DNA of 64,000 nt, from assembly GCF_024499015.1 (NCBI RefSeq), contig NZ_CP098605.1, positions 1 through 64,000 of the forward strand. The letters are read 5' to 3'. Shown here piece by piece: positions 22,786 to 32,067 of this stretch. The notes under the pieces are model-generated. The model was not told the DNA's origin and made no database searches. It was given only the letters and a program-made list of their open reading frames with translations. The position numbers and the translations under genes were made by a program. Within the stretch, counting starts at the first letter, position 1. Every line of letters starts with the position of its first letter. The stretch is from Xanthomonas hortorum pv. pelargonii (GTDB taxonomy: Bacteria > Pseudomonadota > Gammaproteobacteria > Xanthomonadales > Xanthomonadaceae).

Positions 22786-24959
22786 TCACGCTTTGGCTTT
22801 CGGCTTCCTCGCGGCTTTGGTGGTCGTCTTCTTGGCGGGGGATGCCTTAGGCTTCTTGGGCGCGTGGAGGTCAAGGAATGCGCCCAGCGCGGCACGTGCG
22901 CCTCGCTGCTCGTCGGTCAAGGTCACGCCCTTCTCGGCGGCCAGCTTCACGGCGTAGGCCAGCTGCTTCTCACTGGGCGGCAAATTGCCGTAGGTAGCGC
23001 TGTGGGCATCTAGGAACGCCTGCACGGCCACGTGGGAGCTGACGGCGTTGGCCGGCAGCGGGACGCCCAACTCCATTGCGATGAGCTGGGCATAGCGCAG
23101 CTGGCCTTCGCTGGGCACGCGGTTAGCGGCAGCCTTGGTCGCATCGCCCCGCACCGCTTCGATGATGCGGGTGACGTTGGCGGCGACCTTGGAAACGAAC
23201 TCATCGCGCGCTTCGATCGGCACCAAACCACGGCGCAGCTCGTCCAGCTTTTCCTCCCACAACGCAGTAGTGGCGGCGTCGGTGATCGGCGCCGGCAGCA
23301 TGGCAATCAGCTCACGCGCCAGTGGCGTGCTGACGATGAATTTGCCTTGCGGCTCCAGGTAGCCGCGCTCCAGCAAGTTCTCAATGATGTCTCCGCGCGT
23401 GGCCTCGGTGCCGATGCCTGCGTTTTCCTTCAGGCGTTTACGCACTTCGGGGTTGGTGGCGAACTTGCCGACATCGAGCATGTCAGCGATCAAGTCGCCT
23501 TGTGTATAGCGCTTGGGCGGTCGCGTCTTCTTCGGCCGTAGTGCGGCCGCAGCGACAGTGCAGCGCGTGCCGTCCTGGATGTCAGGTAGCGCAGGGGTGG
23601 CAGTGTCGTCCTCGTCCTCGCTGTCCGGGTCCGTGCCAAATACGGATTTCCAACCTTGGCTGGTGGGAACGCGGCCAGTGACAGTAAACGGCACACCGCC
23701 GGCATCCAGCGTCATGCGTGTTTCGTTGAACGTGTAGTCCGGCAGCAGCGCAGCAAGGTAGTGCTGCGCGATCAGCAGAAAGGCGGTTTGCTCGTCATCG
23801 CTGAGCGTGCGGCTGGCGAGCGGCACACCCGTGGGCACGATGGCATGGTGTTCTGCTTTGTCTTTTTCCATCTTGGCGCTGTTGAAGACAGTGGGCCGGA
23901 TGGTGGGTTTGTTGACGGTCAGTGCTGCCACGTGCCGCGCCAGTCCTGGCACCTGGGCGAGCGTCTCCAGCACACGGGGATTTCTGCTTCCTGCTCATTG
24001 GGTAACACCATGCACGGCGTGCGTGGGTAGCTGGTCAGCTCCTTGTCGTACAGGCTTTGCGCTATGTTGAGCGTCTTTTGGCGCTCCATCCAAATCGCCG
24101 CGAGGCCAGCTGCTGGAAGCGCGACAGCGTCATCAGGGCGGGGGCTTCTGCGACTTGCTTTCGTGGGCGACAGCGAGCGGTCCGCTGGCTCCGGTGGCGG
24201 CTGCAATGATGGCTTCGGCGTCGGCGCGGGCGAAGATCCGGCCCTCATCCACGGGCGCATGCGTCAACACCACACTTGCGCCAAGCGCTGTTTGTGCGGT
24301 GATTTCGATGTCGTAGTAGGTCGCCTCGCGGAACGCCTGGATGGCCGCATCACGGCGCACGACCAAGGCGAGGGTGGGGGACATCACGCGTCCCACATGG
24401 CGCGGCCCTTTCCCGCCAGCGGCACGGGATCGCAGGGTGTAGGCGCGGCTTAGATTCATGCCCATGAGCCAGTCGGCGCGCGAGCGTGCCTGGCTTGCCC
24501 AATACAGCGGCTCGCTGCTTTCCCTGGCCGCAGATTGGCGATCGCCTTGGTGAGGCTTGCCGCATCGAGCGCGGAGTACCACAGCCGGCGCACCGCTCCG
24601 CGATAGCCGGCGTGGTCCAGTAGCTCACGGGCGATTGCTTCGCCCTCGGCTCCGCAGTCGGTGGCGATGACGATTTCGGTCGCCTTGGGGATGTTGGCCA
24701 GCAGCACGGCCAGCTCACGCTCCTTGTCAGCAGTCGGTTGGTATTTCCATGTGCTGGGGATCATGGGCAGGACGTCGAAATTCCAGGCTTCCCATGCTTT
24801 GTCGTAGCCCGGTGGGGCGACTTGTTCCAGGAGGTGGCCACGTGCCCACGTGACACGGCCATCGTCGGTATCGATGTAACCCTGACCAGGTTTTGGGTTG
24901 CCCAGTAGCGGGGCGATGTTCTTGGCCTGGTCGCGCTTCTCGCAGATCCACAGGCGCAT
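22786..24959 (-). CDS. topB: Topoisomerase III-like type IA enzyme (several frame breaks)
   Basis: About 720 residues. Toprim motifs are visible (LWICEKRDQAKNIAPLLG at the start; IATDCGAEGEAIAREL) and the active Tyr in KELTSYPRT. The frame breaks at about 24,530, 24,147, 24,085 and 23,968; the last three lie in or next to C or A runs where one added base restores the frame. The C-terminus is a Lys/Ala/Pro tail. Plasmid topoisomerases of this kind accompany conjugation operons. ATG 24,959 follows GGAGG. I consider it intact in reality. Confidence 0.8.
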
Positions 24960-24961
24960 GG

Positions 24962-25258
24962 TCAGCCCTCCGAGTCGTTGGCAGCGCTGTTTGGATCTGC
25001 CGGCGGATCGGTGGGCAGCAGCAGCCAGAACGTCGCCAGCGAGACAAAGCCGATGGCGACGGCGGCGGCCGGCATGGACAGCCAGAAAAACAGGATGGCG
25101 GCGAGCATGCCAACGATCACAATGCTGGCGCGGGCTGGGCGTGACCACTGCGACATGGCGTAGAGCATTTCGCCAATTCGGTATCCCAGGCTTTTTCGGA
25201 TGCGTTCATGAACTAACTCCGGCGGTTGTCCGATGCGACCACGCGAGGGCGGCCGCAT
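24962..25258 (-). CDS. Membrane protein of 98 residues
   Basis: Not recognised. After a basic N-terminal 40 residues come two membrane segments (SIVIVGMLAAILFFWLSMP and VAIGFVSLATFWLLLP) and an acidic tail. It ends 2 bases before topB and belongs to the conjugation operon by spacing. A GTG inside could give a shorter form. Confidence 0.6.
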   Translation of the reverse strand: MRPPSRGRIGQPPELVHERIRKSLGYRIGEMLYAMSQWSRPARASIVIVGMLAAILFFWLSMPAAAVAIGFVSLATFWLLLPTDPPADPNSAANDSEG

Positions 25259-25281
25259 CGGTTCAGGGCGTCACGGTGCGG

Positions 25282-25521
25282 TCATGCGGCCGGCTTGGCT
25301 TGCTCGGCGAGGTACTTTGCGAAATCGCGGTTGCCATCGAGCGCATGCTCGATCAAGGCAACGGCGGCATCGTTCCAGTCGGGTTTTGCGCCCACGGTGT
25401 GGGCGTAGAAGTCGCAGAAGGCCTCCACGCGCTTGATGAGTGCAGGATCGAACTGCAAGCGCTTGGTGACGCGTTCGGTCTTGACTGGGATCTTCGGCAG
25501 TGCCGATGGTTTGCGGGCCAT
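25282..25521 (-). CDS. Unrecognised 79-residue protein
   Basis: Not recognised. Starts MARKPSALPKIPVKTERVTK; then RLQFDPALIKRVEAFCDFYA and WNDAAVALIEHALDGNRDFAKYL. The short strand followed by two helices could be an RHH-like fold. Lies between virB10 and topB in the same direction. Confidence 0.55.
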   Translation of the reverse strand: MARKPSALPKIPVKTERVTKRLQFDPALIKRVEAFCDFYAHTVGAKPDWNDAAVALIEHALDGNRDFAKYLAEQAKPAA

Positions 25522-25531
25522 GTGGTTGTTC

Positions 25532-25894
25532 CTAGAGCGGGTAGCGGTTGGCTACGGCGGTGGTGATAACGACGCTGATCGTGACGCCCAGCTTCTTGGC
25601 GTACTTGCTGACAGCGTTGTGCAGGGGCACGGACAGGTGGAAGCGGAGGCGTTCGCGGTCTAGCTTGCGATAGATGCCGCCGGCCACAAGGGTTGTGGGT
25701 TGAAGCAGGAATTCTTCCATGAGTTGTTGCATAAACATTCGCCGGCTGAGTCCGGCGCGCTGTGCATCGCGGTCAATCGCTTTCATCTGCTTAGGGGCCA
25801 CGTTCGCGACAACTTGTCGCCGAGCGGCTTTGCAGGCATAGCTTTTGGCTCCGTTGGGTTGATAAAGCCCTCGGAGTTTATCGATATTGCACAC
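25532..25894 (-). CDS. Unrecognised 120-residue protein, possible RHH repeats
   Basis: Not recognised. Two segments with strand-helix-helix pattern (VAPKQMKAIDRDAQRAGLSR and RFHLSVPLHNAVSKYAKKLG) suggest a double RHH-like DNA-binding protein. The listed start is GTG at 25,894; a later Met is possible. It is 12 bases from virB10 and could be an accessory relaxosome protein. Confidence 0.5.
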   Translation of the reverse strand: MCNIDKLRGLYQPNGAKSYACKAARRQVVANVAPKQMKAIDRDAQRAGLSRRMFMQQLMEEFLLQPTTLVAGGIYRKLDRERLRFHLSVPLHNAVSKYAKKLGVTISVVITTAVANRYPL

Positions 25895-25906
25895 GTTAGA
25901 TCGCGA

Positions 25907-27260
25907 TCACGGGCCATAGGGCGACAGCGCCAAGTCTTTGTTGACCATCACCGCAACCCTTTGGCCTGGCCTGATTTCCAGCGTCGGCTGGATGTTGATG
26001 CTGCGTTGAAGCAGCTGTGCGCCGGCTTGGTTGATCTGCTGCGCTGCGCCCTGGGACGCGGCTTGACCGGCGTCACGCTGGAAGGAGGAAAAGCTATCCC
26101 CTTCGGCGGTGGCCACCGCCGCCGCAACCGTGCTGGACAGCAGCACGCTCGATAGCACCTTGCCCCAATGATTGTTCACCTTGTCCGATACGCCCGCGTA
26201 GCCCGACAGGTCCACGCCGGGCATCCCTTCCAGGTCCAGGCTAGACCCGTTCGGGAAGCGCAGGCGCTGCCAGACCAGCAAAACGCGGTTCTGTCCGAAG
26301 GTCACCCGCGAGTCATATGCACCAATCAGCACCGAGCCTTGCGGAATGATGACGTGGCGCCCGGTTGGGGTGTCATAGACCGGCTGTGACACCTGTGCGG
26401 TGATCAGGCCGGGTAGATCGCTGTTGATCCCGGTCAGAAACAGGGCAGGGATGAGCGTGCCGGCACTCACGACGGTGGGCGTGGCCGGCGAGGTGAGACG
26501 CGATTGCAGCGTGCCGGTATCCCGTTTCTCGTCCATGAACTGGCGTTTGTCATCTTGACGGTTTGCATCGTCGCGGGCGGTCTTGTCCGGTCCACCAGCT
26601 GCGGCGGCAGCCGCTGCGGCTTGGGCCAGTAGCTGTTGCTGCTCCAGCGCCTCGGGCGAGCTGGGCGGCAGCCCGCCAAATTGAGGCTGCCCACCGAACT
26701 GACCCGGATTGCCGGCTGCACCAGGGCCACCGCTTTGCTGGAAGCTGGTTTTCGCGTAGCGGGCATTGGCGGCCTGCTGCATGCGCTGTAGATCCTGTTG
26801 GGCGGCGAACTGCTGGGCCGCTGTTTGCGGCTGTGCACCGCCGCCGTAAGCCCGCGTGCTGGCCTGCTGTTGGGCCTCGTACTGCATTTGACCCACTTCC
26901 CCGGCATCGGTGGCCCCAGCTTCGGCGCGCGGTCTGCGCGCTGCTGGGCGGCCGTGGCGTAGTCGCCGGGCAACGCGTTGAACGCCTCGGGCTTGGTGGA
27001 CATGTTTGCGGTTGGCTGCTGCTCCTTAGGCTTGTTCTGGTTTGGTTTCTGCATGAAGGCCTGCACGAAAGCGAATGCGATCAACACACCCGCAATGCCG
27101 GCGATGATGCCGACCTTCTTTTGTCCAGGGTCTTGATCTTCGGCTTTGGCGTTGCCAGCGGGATGGGTGCGTCCTGGGGCGGCTGATAGCCTTCGCTGGC
27201 CGATTCGCCAGTGACCGGATCGCGTTCGTCGTCAGCCGGGGTTCCGTTCGTGGTCTGCAT
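25907..27260 (-). CDS. virB10: VirB10/TrbI-like T4SS protein (two frame breaks)
   Basis: VirB10 spans the periplasm and gates the outer-membrane pore. The start MQTTNGTPADDERDP, a Pro-rich cytoplasmic part, a membrane segment (GIAGVLIAFAFVQAFM), a Gln/Ala/Pro-rich periplasmic linker, and the TrbI domain (LIPALFLTGINSDLPG, GRHVIIPQGSVLIGAYDS, WQRLRFPNG) are all present. Two frame breaks near 27,116 (A run) and 26,897 (G run) are each repaired by one base. Length after repair is about 450 residues. Confidence 0.88.
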
Positions 27261-27275
27261 GCGGCACCTCTGTGA

Positions 27276-28267
27276 TTAGCGACGGCGGATCGTGATTGTT
27301 TGCTTGGCACCTACGCGGAGCTCGGCGCGATCAAACACCCGATCCACGATGTAGGTCGGTCCGGTGGTGCCGTTCGCCACACCCTTAACGCGGTAGTTGA
27401 CCAGCAGCGGCTCACCCTTCTCGATCAGGAACAGCGCCGGGGCGTCGGTCGCATTGAGCGTGGCCGGCATGCGGATATAGGTCTGCGCACCGTCGTCAAA
27501 GACCTGCATGGGCTTCCAGGAATAGCGGCCGCCCTTGATGTCATAGTTGAAGTGAAGCGCATCCGGGGCCACGGCCACCGGCTCGACCGCTTCGCGCTTG
27601 GCCGCGACGGCTTGCTGCGCTTTCCAGGTGTCCATCGGGTACTGCCACGACACACTCGGCATGCTCCAATCGGCCACGCTGCGCGCAGTGACCAGGTAGG
27701 TGCGGCGATTGGTGGCAATGAACAGGTCGTTGGTCAGACCTGGCTCCACGGCTTTAAGTACCAGGTGCACTTGCTCGCCGGCATCGGTGCCGCTGGTGAC
27801 CTGGCTAATCAGCCACCGCACCGTGTCCGAGCCATTGACTTCGCCGGTCAGCTGCTCTCCGGGCTGGAAGTCGATGACGGTTTGACGGCCTGCACCGACA
27901 TAGATCGTGTATAGCGCACCAGGGCGATAGGTGAAGATCGTCTGCCCGCCAATGTTGGCGGTGCTGCTGCTGGACGGGGCTTGTCGCGCCTGGCCGACGT
28001 ATTCGGCGACCTGGGCGCGCTGTTTGCTGTCGAAGTCGGACCGCGCTTTGGCAACACGCGGGGAGACGCGCTCCGGCGTCACGGGCGGCGGCACGTATGC
28101 CGGCGCGGGTGCAGGGCGCTGTTCGCCAACGGCGTTGCATTGGCGGTGGCGGTGCTGTTGTCGTTGAGCGCGCTGGTGATCGCGGGCACTTGTGGCGTGG
28201 TCTGCGCATTGGCAATGCCGGCGGACAACAGCAGCAGGGGCAGAAGAGAGGTCTTCATGGTTTGCAT
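27276..28267 (-). CDS. virB9: VirB9-like T4SS outer-membrane protein (one frame break)
   Basis: About 330 residues with a signal peptide (MKTSLLPLLLLSAGIANAQ). The conserved C-terminal VirB9/CagX domain shows HFNYDIKGGRYSWKPMQVF and DDGAQTYIRMP, and the N-terminal lobe GGQTIFTYRPGALYTIYV. The frame breaks near 28,105 in CACCCGCG; one added base restores it. VirB9 forms the outer ring of the core complex with VirB10. No separate VirB7 gene is evident. Confidence 0.88.
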
Positions 28268-28280
28268 AGTGTTTGCACTC

Positions 28281-29002
28281 TTAGGCGAAAATTTTAGGGG
28301 TGCTACCGATGTCGCGCTGCCAATTGAAGTCCGTGATGAACAAGCCAAGCGGGTTCACCAGCTCGATCTTGGGATCTGGTGTGCTTTGCTTGACGGTGAA
28401 CGTGGATGTCCACGTAGCCCGCTCTTTCACCTGGCCCTGATCGGTGAAACTGGTTTCGACCCACCGCACCTGGTAGCTGTCGGCCGACACGGGCACCACG
28501 GAGGTGACTTGCGTGGTGACGGTTTCTTGGCCGACCTTGCTCATGGTCGAACCAGGCACGCGGGCTTCGGCATTGAGCTTGTTTGCTGAGGCCGGGGTCA
28601 TGAAGCTGTAGGCCTCGCTCCATGCCGACTTCACCACCACCGGATCAAGCGGCACGGTGCGCACCAGCTCCACCCAATGTTTGAGGAAGTAGCGAATCTC
28701 GGCCTGGCCGGGCGTGTAGTTGGGACTCGCATAGCCCACGACCTGGGGGCGCCATCGGTGTTGATGCGCGCGATAAGCGGCTTGGGCGGTGGCCGGTTGC
28801 TGAGGGCAATGAGGCCGCCAGCCAGCAGCACCGACAACGCGTAGCCGCCCACCGCTGCCCAGCGCCATGCGCGTTTGTCGCTTTCCGCTTTCTCAAGTTT
28901 GTCTGTCCAGCCCTTGCGCGCTGAATCGTGGTGTGGGGACATCGGCGCCGAGCTGGGACGCTGGCCGACGGGCGTTTGCAGTAGGTCTTTGGTGCTGCTC
29001 AT
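28281..29002 (-). CDS. virB8: VirB8-like T4SS inner-membrane protein (one frame break)
   Basis: About 240 residues: a cytoplasmic N-terminus, one membrane segment (AAVGGYALSVLLAGGLIAL) and a periplasmic NTF2-like VirB8 domain (EIRYFLKHWVELVRTVPLDP, SYQVRWVETSF). A C run near 28,745 lacks one base. It ends in IELVNPLGLFITDFNWQRD, typical for VirB8. Confidence 0.88.
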
Positions 29003-29008
29003 GCGTTG

Positions 29009-30486
29009 TTAGCTCTCGTCGTTTGTTGGGGCAATCGTCGGGTTCCCACTACCGCCACTGCTGGTGGTTGTGGCTCCTTTCACAGCCGTGGTTGTTGCTC
29101 TGGCGACCGTTGCTGCGTCGCTGAATCGCTGCCTGCCCGCTTCCAGCCGTTCCGGCGATGGCGTGGGCGGCGCAAGCGGTGACGATGCGGTCGGGGAAAG
29201 ACCGCCGCCCATCGTCACGCCCTGCGACCAGGCATCTTTCACGGCAGCGCCGGCATTGGTGACTGGCGAAGCGGCCATTCGGCCCGCTTGGGTCACACCG
29301 GCTGCGGCGTAGCTGGCACCAGCTGACACACCGCGATCGATGTTGGCGGCGGCAGCTGACCCGAACTTCATAGCGGCCTGGCCTAGCCGGGTGCTTGCGG
29401 CACGTTGAAGTCCAGCCGCTGCGGCTTGGCCGGCCGGCGTGGTGCTTGCGGCCATCAGACCAGCAATTACGCCACCACGCACACCCAGATTACTCAGTGC
29501 GGCCGCACCAGCTCCTGTGCTGTTGGCGGCGGCGGCACTGCCAGCGCCGTGGATCTGCCCAGCGGCTGTGATGGTCTTGGCTGCACTGGCTGCGCCCATG
29601 CGGCCCAGCGCGGCGGCACCAACGCCGGCACCGATCGCAGCTGCGCCGGCACCGATTGCCACGCCGGCCGCACTGCCGGCGGTCAATGACGGCGAGCCTG
29701 AGAGCAACCCGCCCGCCACTGCCGGGGCATGCACCGCGATGATTGCCATAACGAACGCAGAGCCGGCCAACAGCCATGTATCCATTGGCGCTGGTCCTGG
29801 GCTTAGGGTGAACGTGTTAAGCACCCCCCGTAGACGGCAATGATGAAGCTCAGGACCATCAGTTTGACGCCCTGTGCAATCACTGCACCGATGGCTTTTT
29901 CCGCAAGAAACGCGGTGTGGTTGCTCACTCCCCACGGCACCAGGATTAGGCCTAATACCGCCACCAGCGCGAACTCAATTTGTGTGAGCAAACAGGTGAT
30001 CGCCAAGATGAAGAACGCGACCAGCACACACAGCTCCGCAATCGTGTATTGGATCACCACCGCCAATACGGCAATTTTCTGATACCACGGCCCTTTTTGG
30101 ATGTGCGCCATTTCGTCCTCGATTGGCTTGATGACAGCCATTGCCTGCTCGAGGATGCGGCTAGGATCTTTGACCAATGGCGCGCCTGAGCCACCGCCAG
30201 CGAGGGAGCCGATTTGTGCGAGGCCGCTAGCGACGCCTTCCGTCAATGTCGGCCACGACGCCACCAAGAAGGCAAAGAAGCCGATCCGCAATAGCTTGCG
30301 AAGGAATGGCGCGGTGAAGTCCTCACCGCGCAATGCCCAGAAAAGCGACGCCAACGCAACCTCTATGGCGGCTAAGGTACCCAGGATTGCCGACGCGCGC
30401 GGCGTAATAATGCCGAAACCGTTTGAAAACACAGCTACGAAATTGTTGAGTAGCGCGGTCAGGAATCCGGTGGTGGTCGGGTCCAT
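29009..30486 (-). CDS. virB6: VirB6/TrbL-like polytopic T4SS protein (one frame break)
   Basis: About 490 residues. The first 230 contain five or six membrane segments (SAILGTLAAIEVALASLFWA, IGFFAFLVASW, FALVAVLGLILVPWGV); the rest is a long Ala/Gly/Ser-rich TrbL-type tail. The halves are separated in a G6 run near 29,823 where one base is missing. TrbL/VirB6 forms part of the inner-membrane channel. Position between the lipoproteins and virB8 is canonical. Confidence 0.85.
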
Positions 30487-30544
30487 TACTGCCTCCTTTT
30501 AAGGCTAGAAGCTCGTCTTTGCAGCAGGCACAGTGGACTCCTGC

Positions 30545-30898
30545 TCACTTGAGGAAATCGACCTTGGCGGGAGGCACAGTGGACTTCTCGTAGGCACGAC
30601 TGCGCGGCATCCCGACGCAATTTCCATACGCGCTGCAAGTCCCCAACTTGCTCCTTGCATCGCCGCCCGCACCCTTGCCGTATGCGGCATCGATCTGGTC
30701 TGAACATGCCTGATCAAAAGTCTCGAGTCTCTTGCACTTGTCCGGCAAACCTAATTTCTCGACGATCGGAATTGGTTGATCGCCGGGAATCGTGGCTGTA
30801 GCGAAGACACTGCCAGGAACTTGAGCGGTACGATCGCCGCCGCCGCCGGCGAGGGCCGCAGTAGCAAGCACGAGGGAGGCACGAACGCGACCGTTCAC
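30545..30898 (-). CDS. Exported Cys-rich protein, paralogue of the lipoprotein upstream
   Basis: A 117-residue protein starting at a GTG that overlaps the stop of the upstream gene. It begins VNGRVRASLVLATAALAGGG, a signal-like segment that lacks the lipobox Cys of its neighbour. CKRLETFDQACSDQIDAAYG and the closing CSAYGNC pair correspond to CGCDLLFDEECRALIDRTYG in the upstream protein, so the two are tandem duplicates. The place between virB5 and virB6 is that of entry-exclusion proteins; this role is inferred. Confidence 0.6.
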   Translation of the reverse strand: MNGRVRASLVLATAALAGGGGDRTAQVPGSVFATATIPGDQPIPIVEKLGLPDKCKRLETFDQACSDQIDAAYGKGAGGDARSKLGTCSAYGNCVGMPRSRAYEKSTVPPAKVDFLK

Positions 30899-31269
30899 CA
30901 CCACTCCCCAATTGGCTTGGCCGGCTTCACAGTCGATGGCGCGAAAGCGTCGGAACGCTTTTGTTTGCCGGCGGGCTGGCCTGGTGCAGGAGGGCATGCA
31001 CGTTGAGCCGCGTCCCCATAAGCATTCGCCAGGACCAGCCGAGTCTTTAAATTGCTGCCTGCGCTCTTCCCGTAGGTGCGGTCGATCAACGCCCTGCATT
31101 CCTCATCAAACAGTAAATCGCATCCGCATTTGGCAGGTACGGTCTTGGGGAGTACTTCTGGAGCTTCACAGGTCAAAGTCTGTTCACAGGACTTTCCCGC
31201 AGGTTGCGCTGTGCAGCCTGCGAGGCTGACAGCAGCAAGCACGAGGGCGGCTAGGACGCGGGCGCTCAC
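30895..31269 (-). CDS. eex: Lipoprotein in the entry-exclusion position
   Basis: A 124-residue lipoprotein: signal segment RVLAALVLAAVSLAGC with lipobox, then several Cys (CEQTLTCEAPEV, CGCDLLFDEECRAL) and the tail KPAKPIGEWW. The same KPIGEWW tail closes VirB5 after frame repair, so the DNA around the junction GGAGAGTGGTGGTGA is itself duplicated. Eex proteins in this slot block entry of like plasmids; the assignment rests on position and lipobox. Confidence 0.6.
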   Translation of the reverse strand: MSARVLAALVLAAVSLAGCTAQPAGKSCEQTLTCEAPEVLPKTVPAKCGCDLLFDEECRALIDRTYGKSAGSNLKTRLVLANAYGDAAQRACPPAPGQPAGKQKRSDAFAPSTVKPAKPIGEWW

Positions 31270-32048
31270 CACCACTCTCCAATTGGCTTTGCAGCTGGTT
31301 GGGTAGATTTCTGGAAGGCTTTTCGTTGCGATGGGCGTTATCGATGTTCCGCTGCGTTACGCGATCGCCCGCCATCTGCCGAGCCTGTTCCTCAAGGACG
31401 GCCTGGTTCATGGCAGCGGTCTGTGCGTTGAGCTTCATCATTTCCTGGCCGACCAGCATGTTGATCTGGTTACCGGCCTGCGTGGCAGCGAGGGCACCTG
31501 TCGCTGACTGCGAGGCCTGGCCCATCGTCTCGAACTGCTGGTTGGTGCTGTCCAGGGTGTCCAGGACGGCAGCGCCGCTGTACAGGGCGTCCTCCACGTT
31601 CTCGCGGCCCTGCGATTGCCACTGATCGACCATCGCGGAAAGCTGCTGAAAGGTCGCGTCATTGGTCACTTGGGGATAGCGCTGGGCGAACATGTCGCGC
31701 GTGTTCTGCAACTTCGCCATGCTCCCGCGCAGCTGATTGATGCTCTGCTTGTAGGAGTTGTAAACCTGCTGGTACTCGCCAAACACGTTGCGCGGCAGCG
31801 AGGCGAGATTGCGCCCTCGTTGGCAACCTGTTGGATCTGCAAGTTCCATTGATCTATCTGGGTCTTGTATTGCTGCACCTGCTTGGCGTAAGCCGAGATC
31901 TCCTGACTCTGCTGCAACAGCTGGGTCACTAGGTTGCTGCAATTGGCACACACAATCGCTTGCGCCGGGGGGCATAGACGGCGGAGCCGCCGGCAACAGC
32001 GATGCCGATGGCGACGGTGAGGGCTGCGGTGACGCGACGAATTTTCAT
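31266..32048 (-). CDS. virB5: VirB5-like T4SS minor pilin (three frame breaks)
   Basis: About 260 residues. Signal peptide (MKIRRVTAALTVAIGIAVAG), then CANCSNLVTQLLQQSQEIS and long helices (VYNSYKQSINQLRGSMAKLQ, QINMLVGQEMMKLNAQTAAM) typical of VirB5/TrbJ. Breaks near 31,975 (C run), 31,815 (G run) and 31,322 (A run) each need one base. After repair the protein ends AAKPIGEWW. Start 32,048 follows GGAG. Confidence 0.82.
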
Positions 32049-32067
32049 AGCGTTCTCCATGCTGGGT

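Noticed and set aside
24456..24718. Separate small genes in the topB region
   Set aside because: The pieces join into one topoisomerase with motifs in the right order after single-base corrections.
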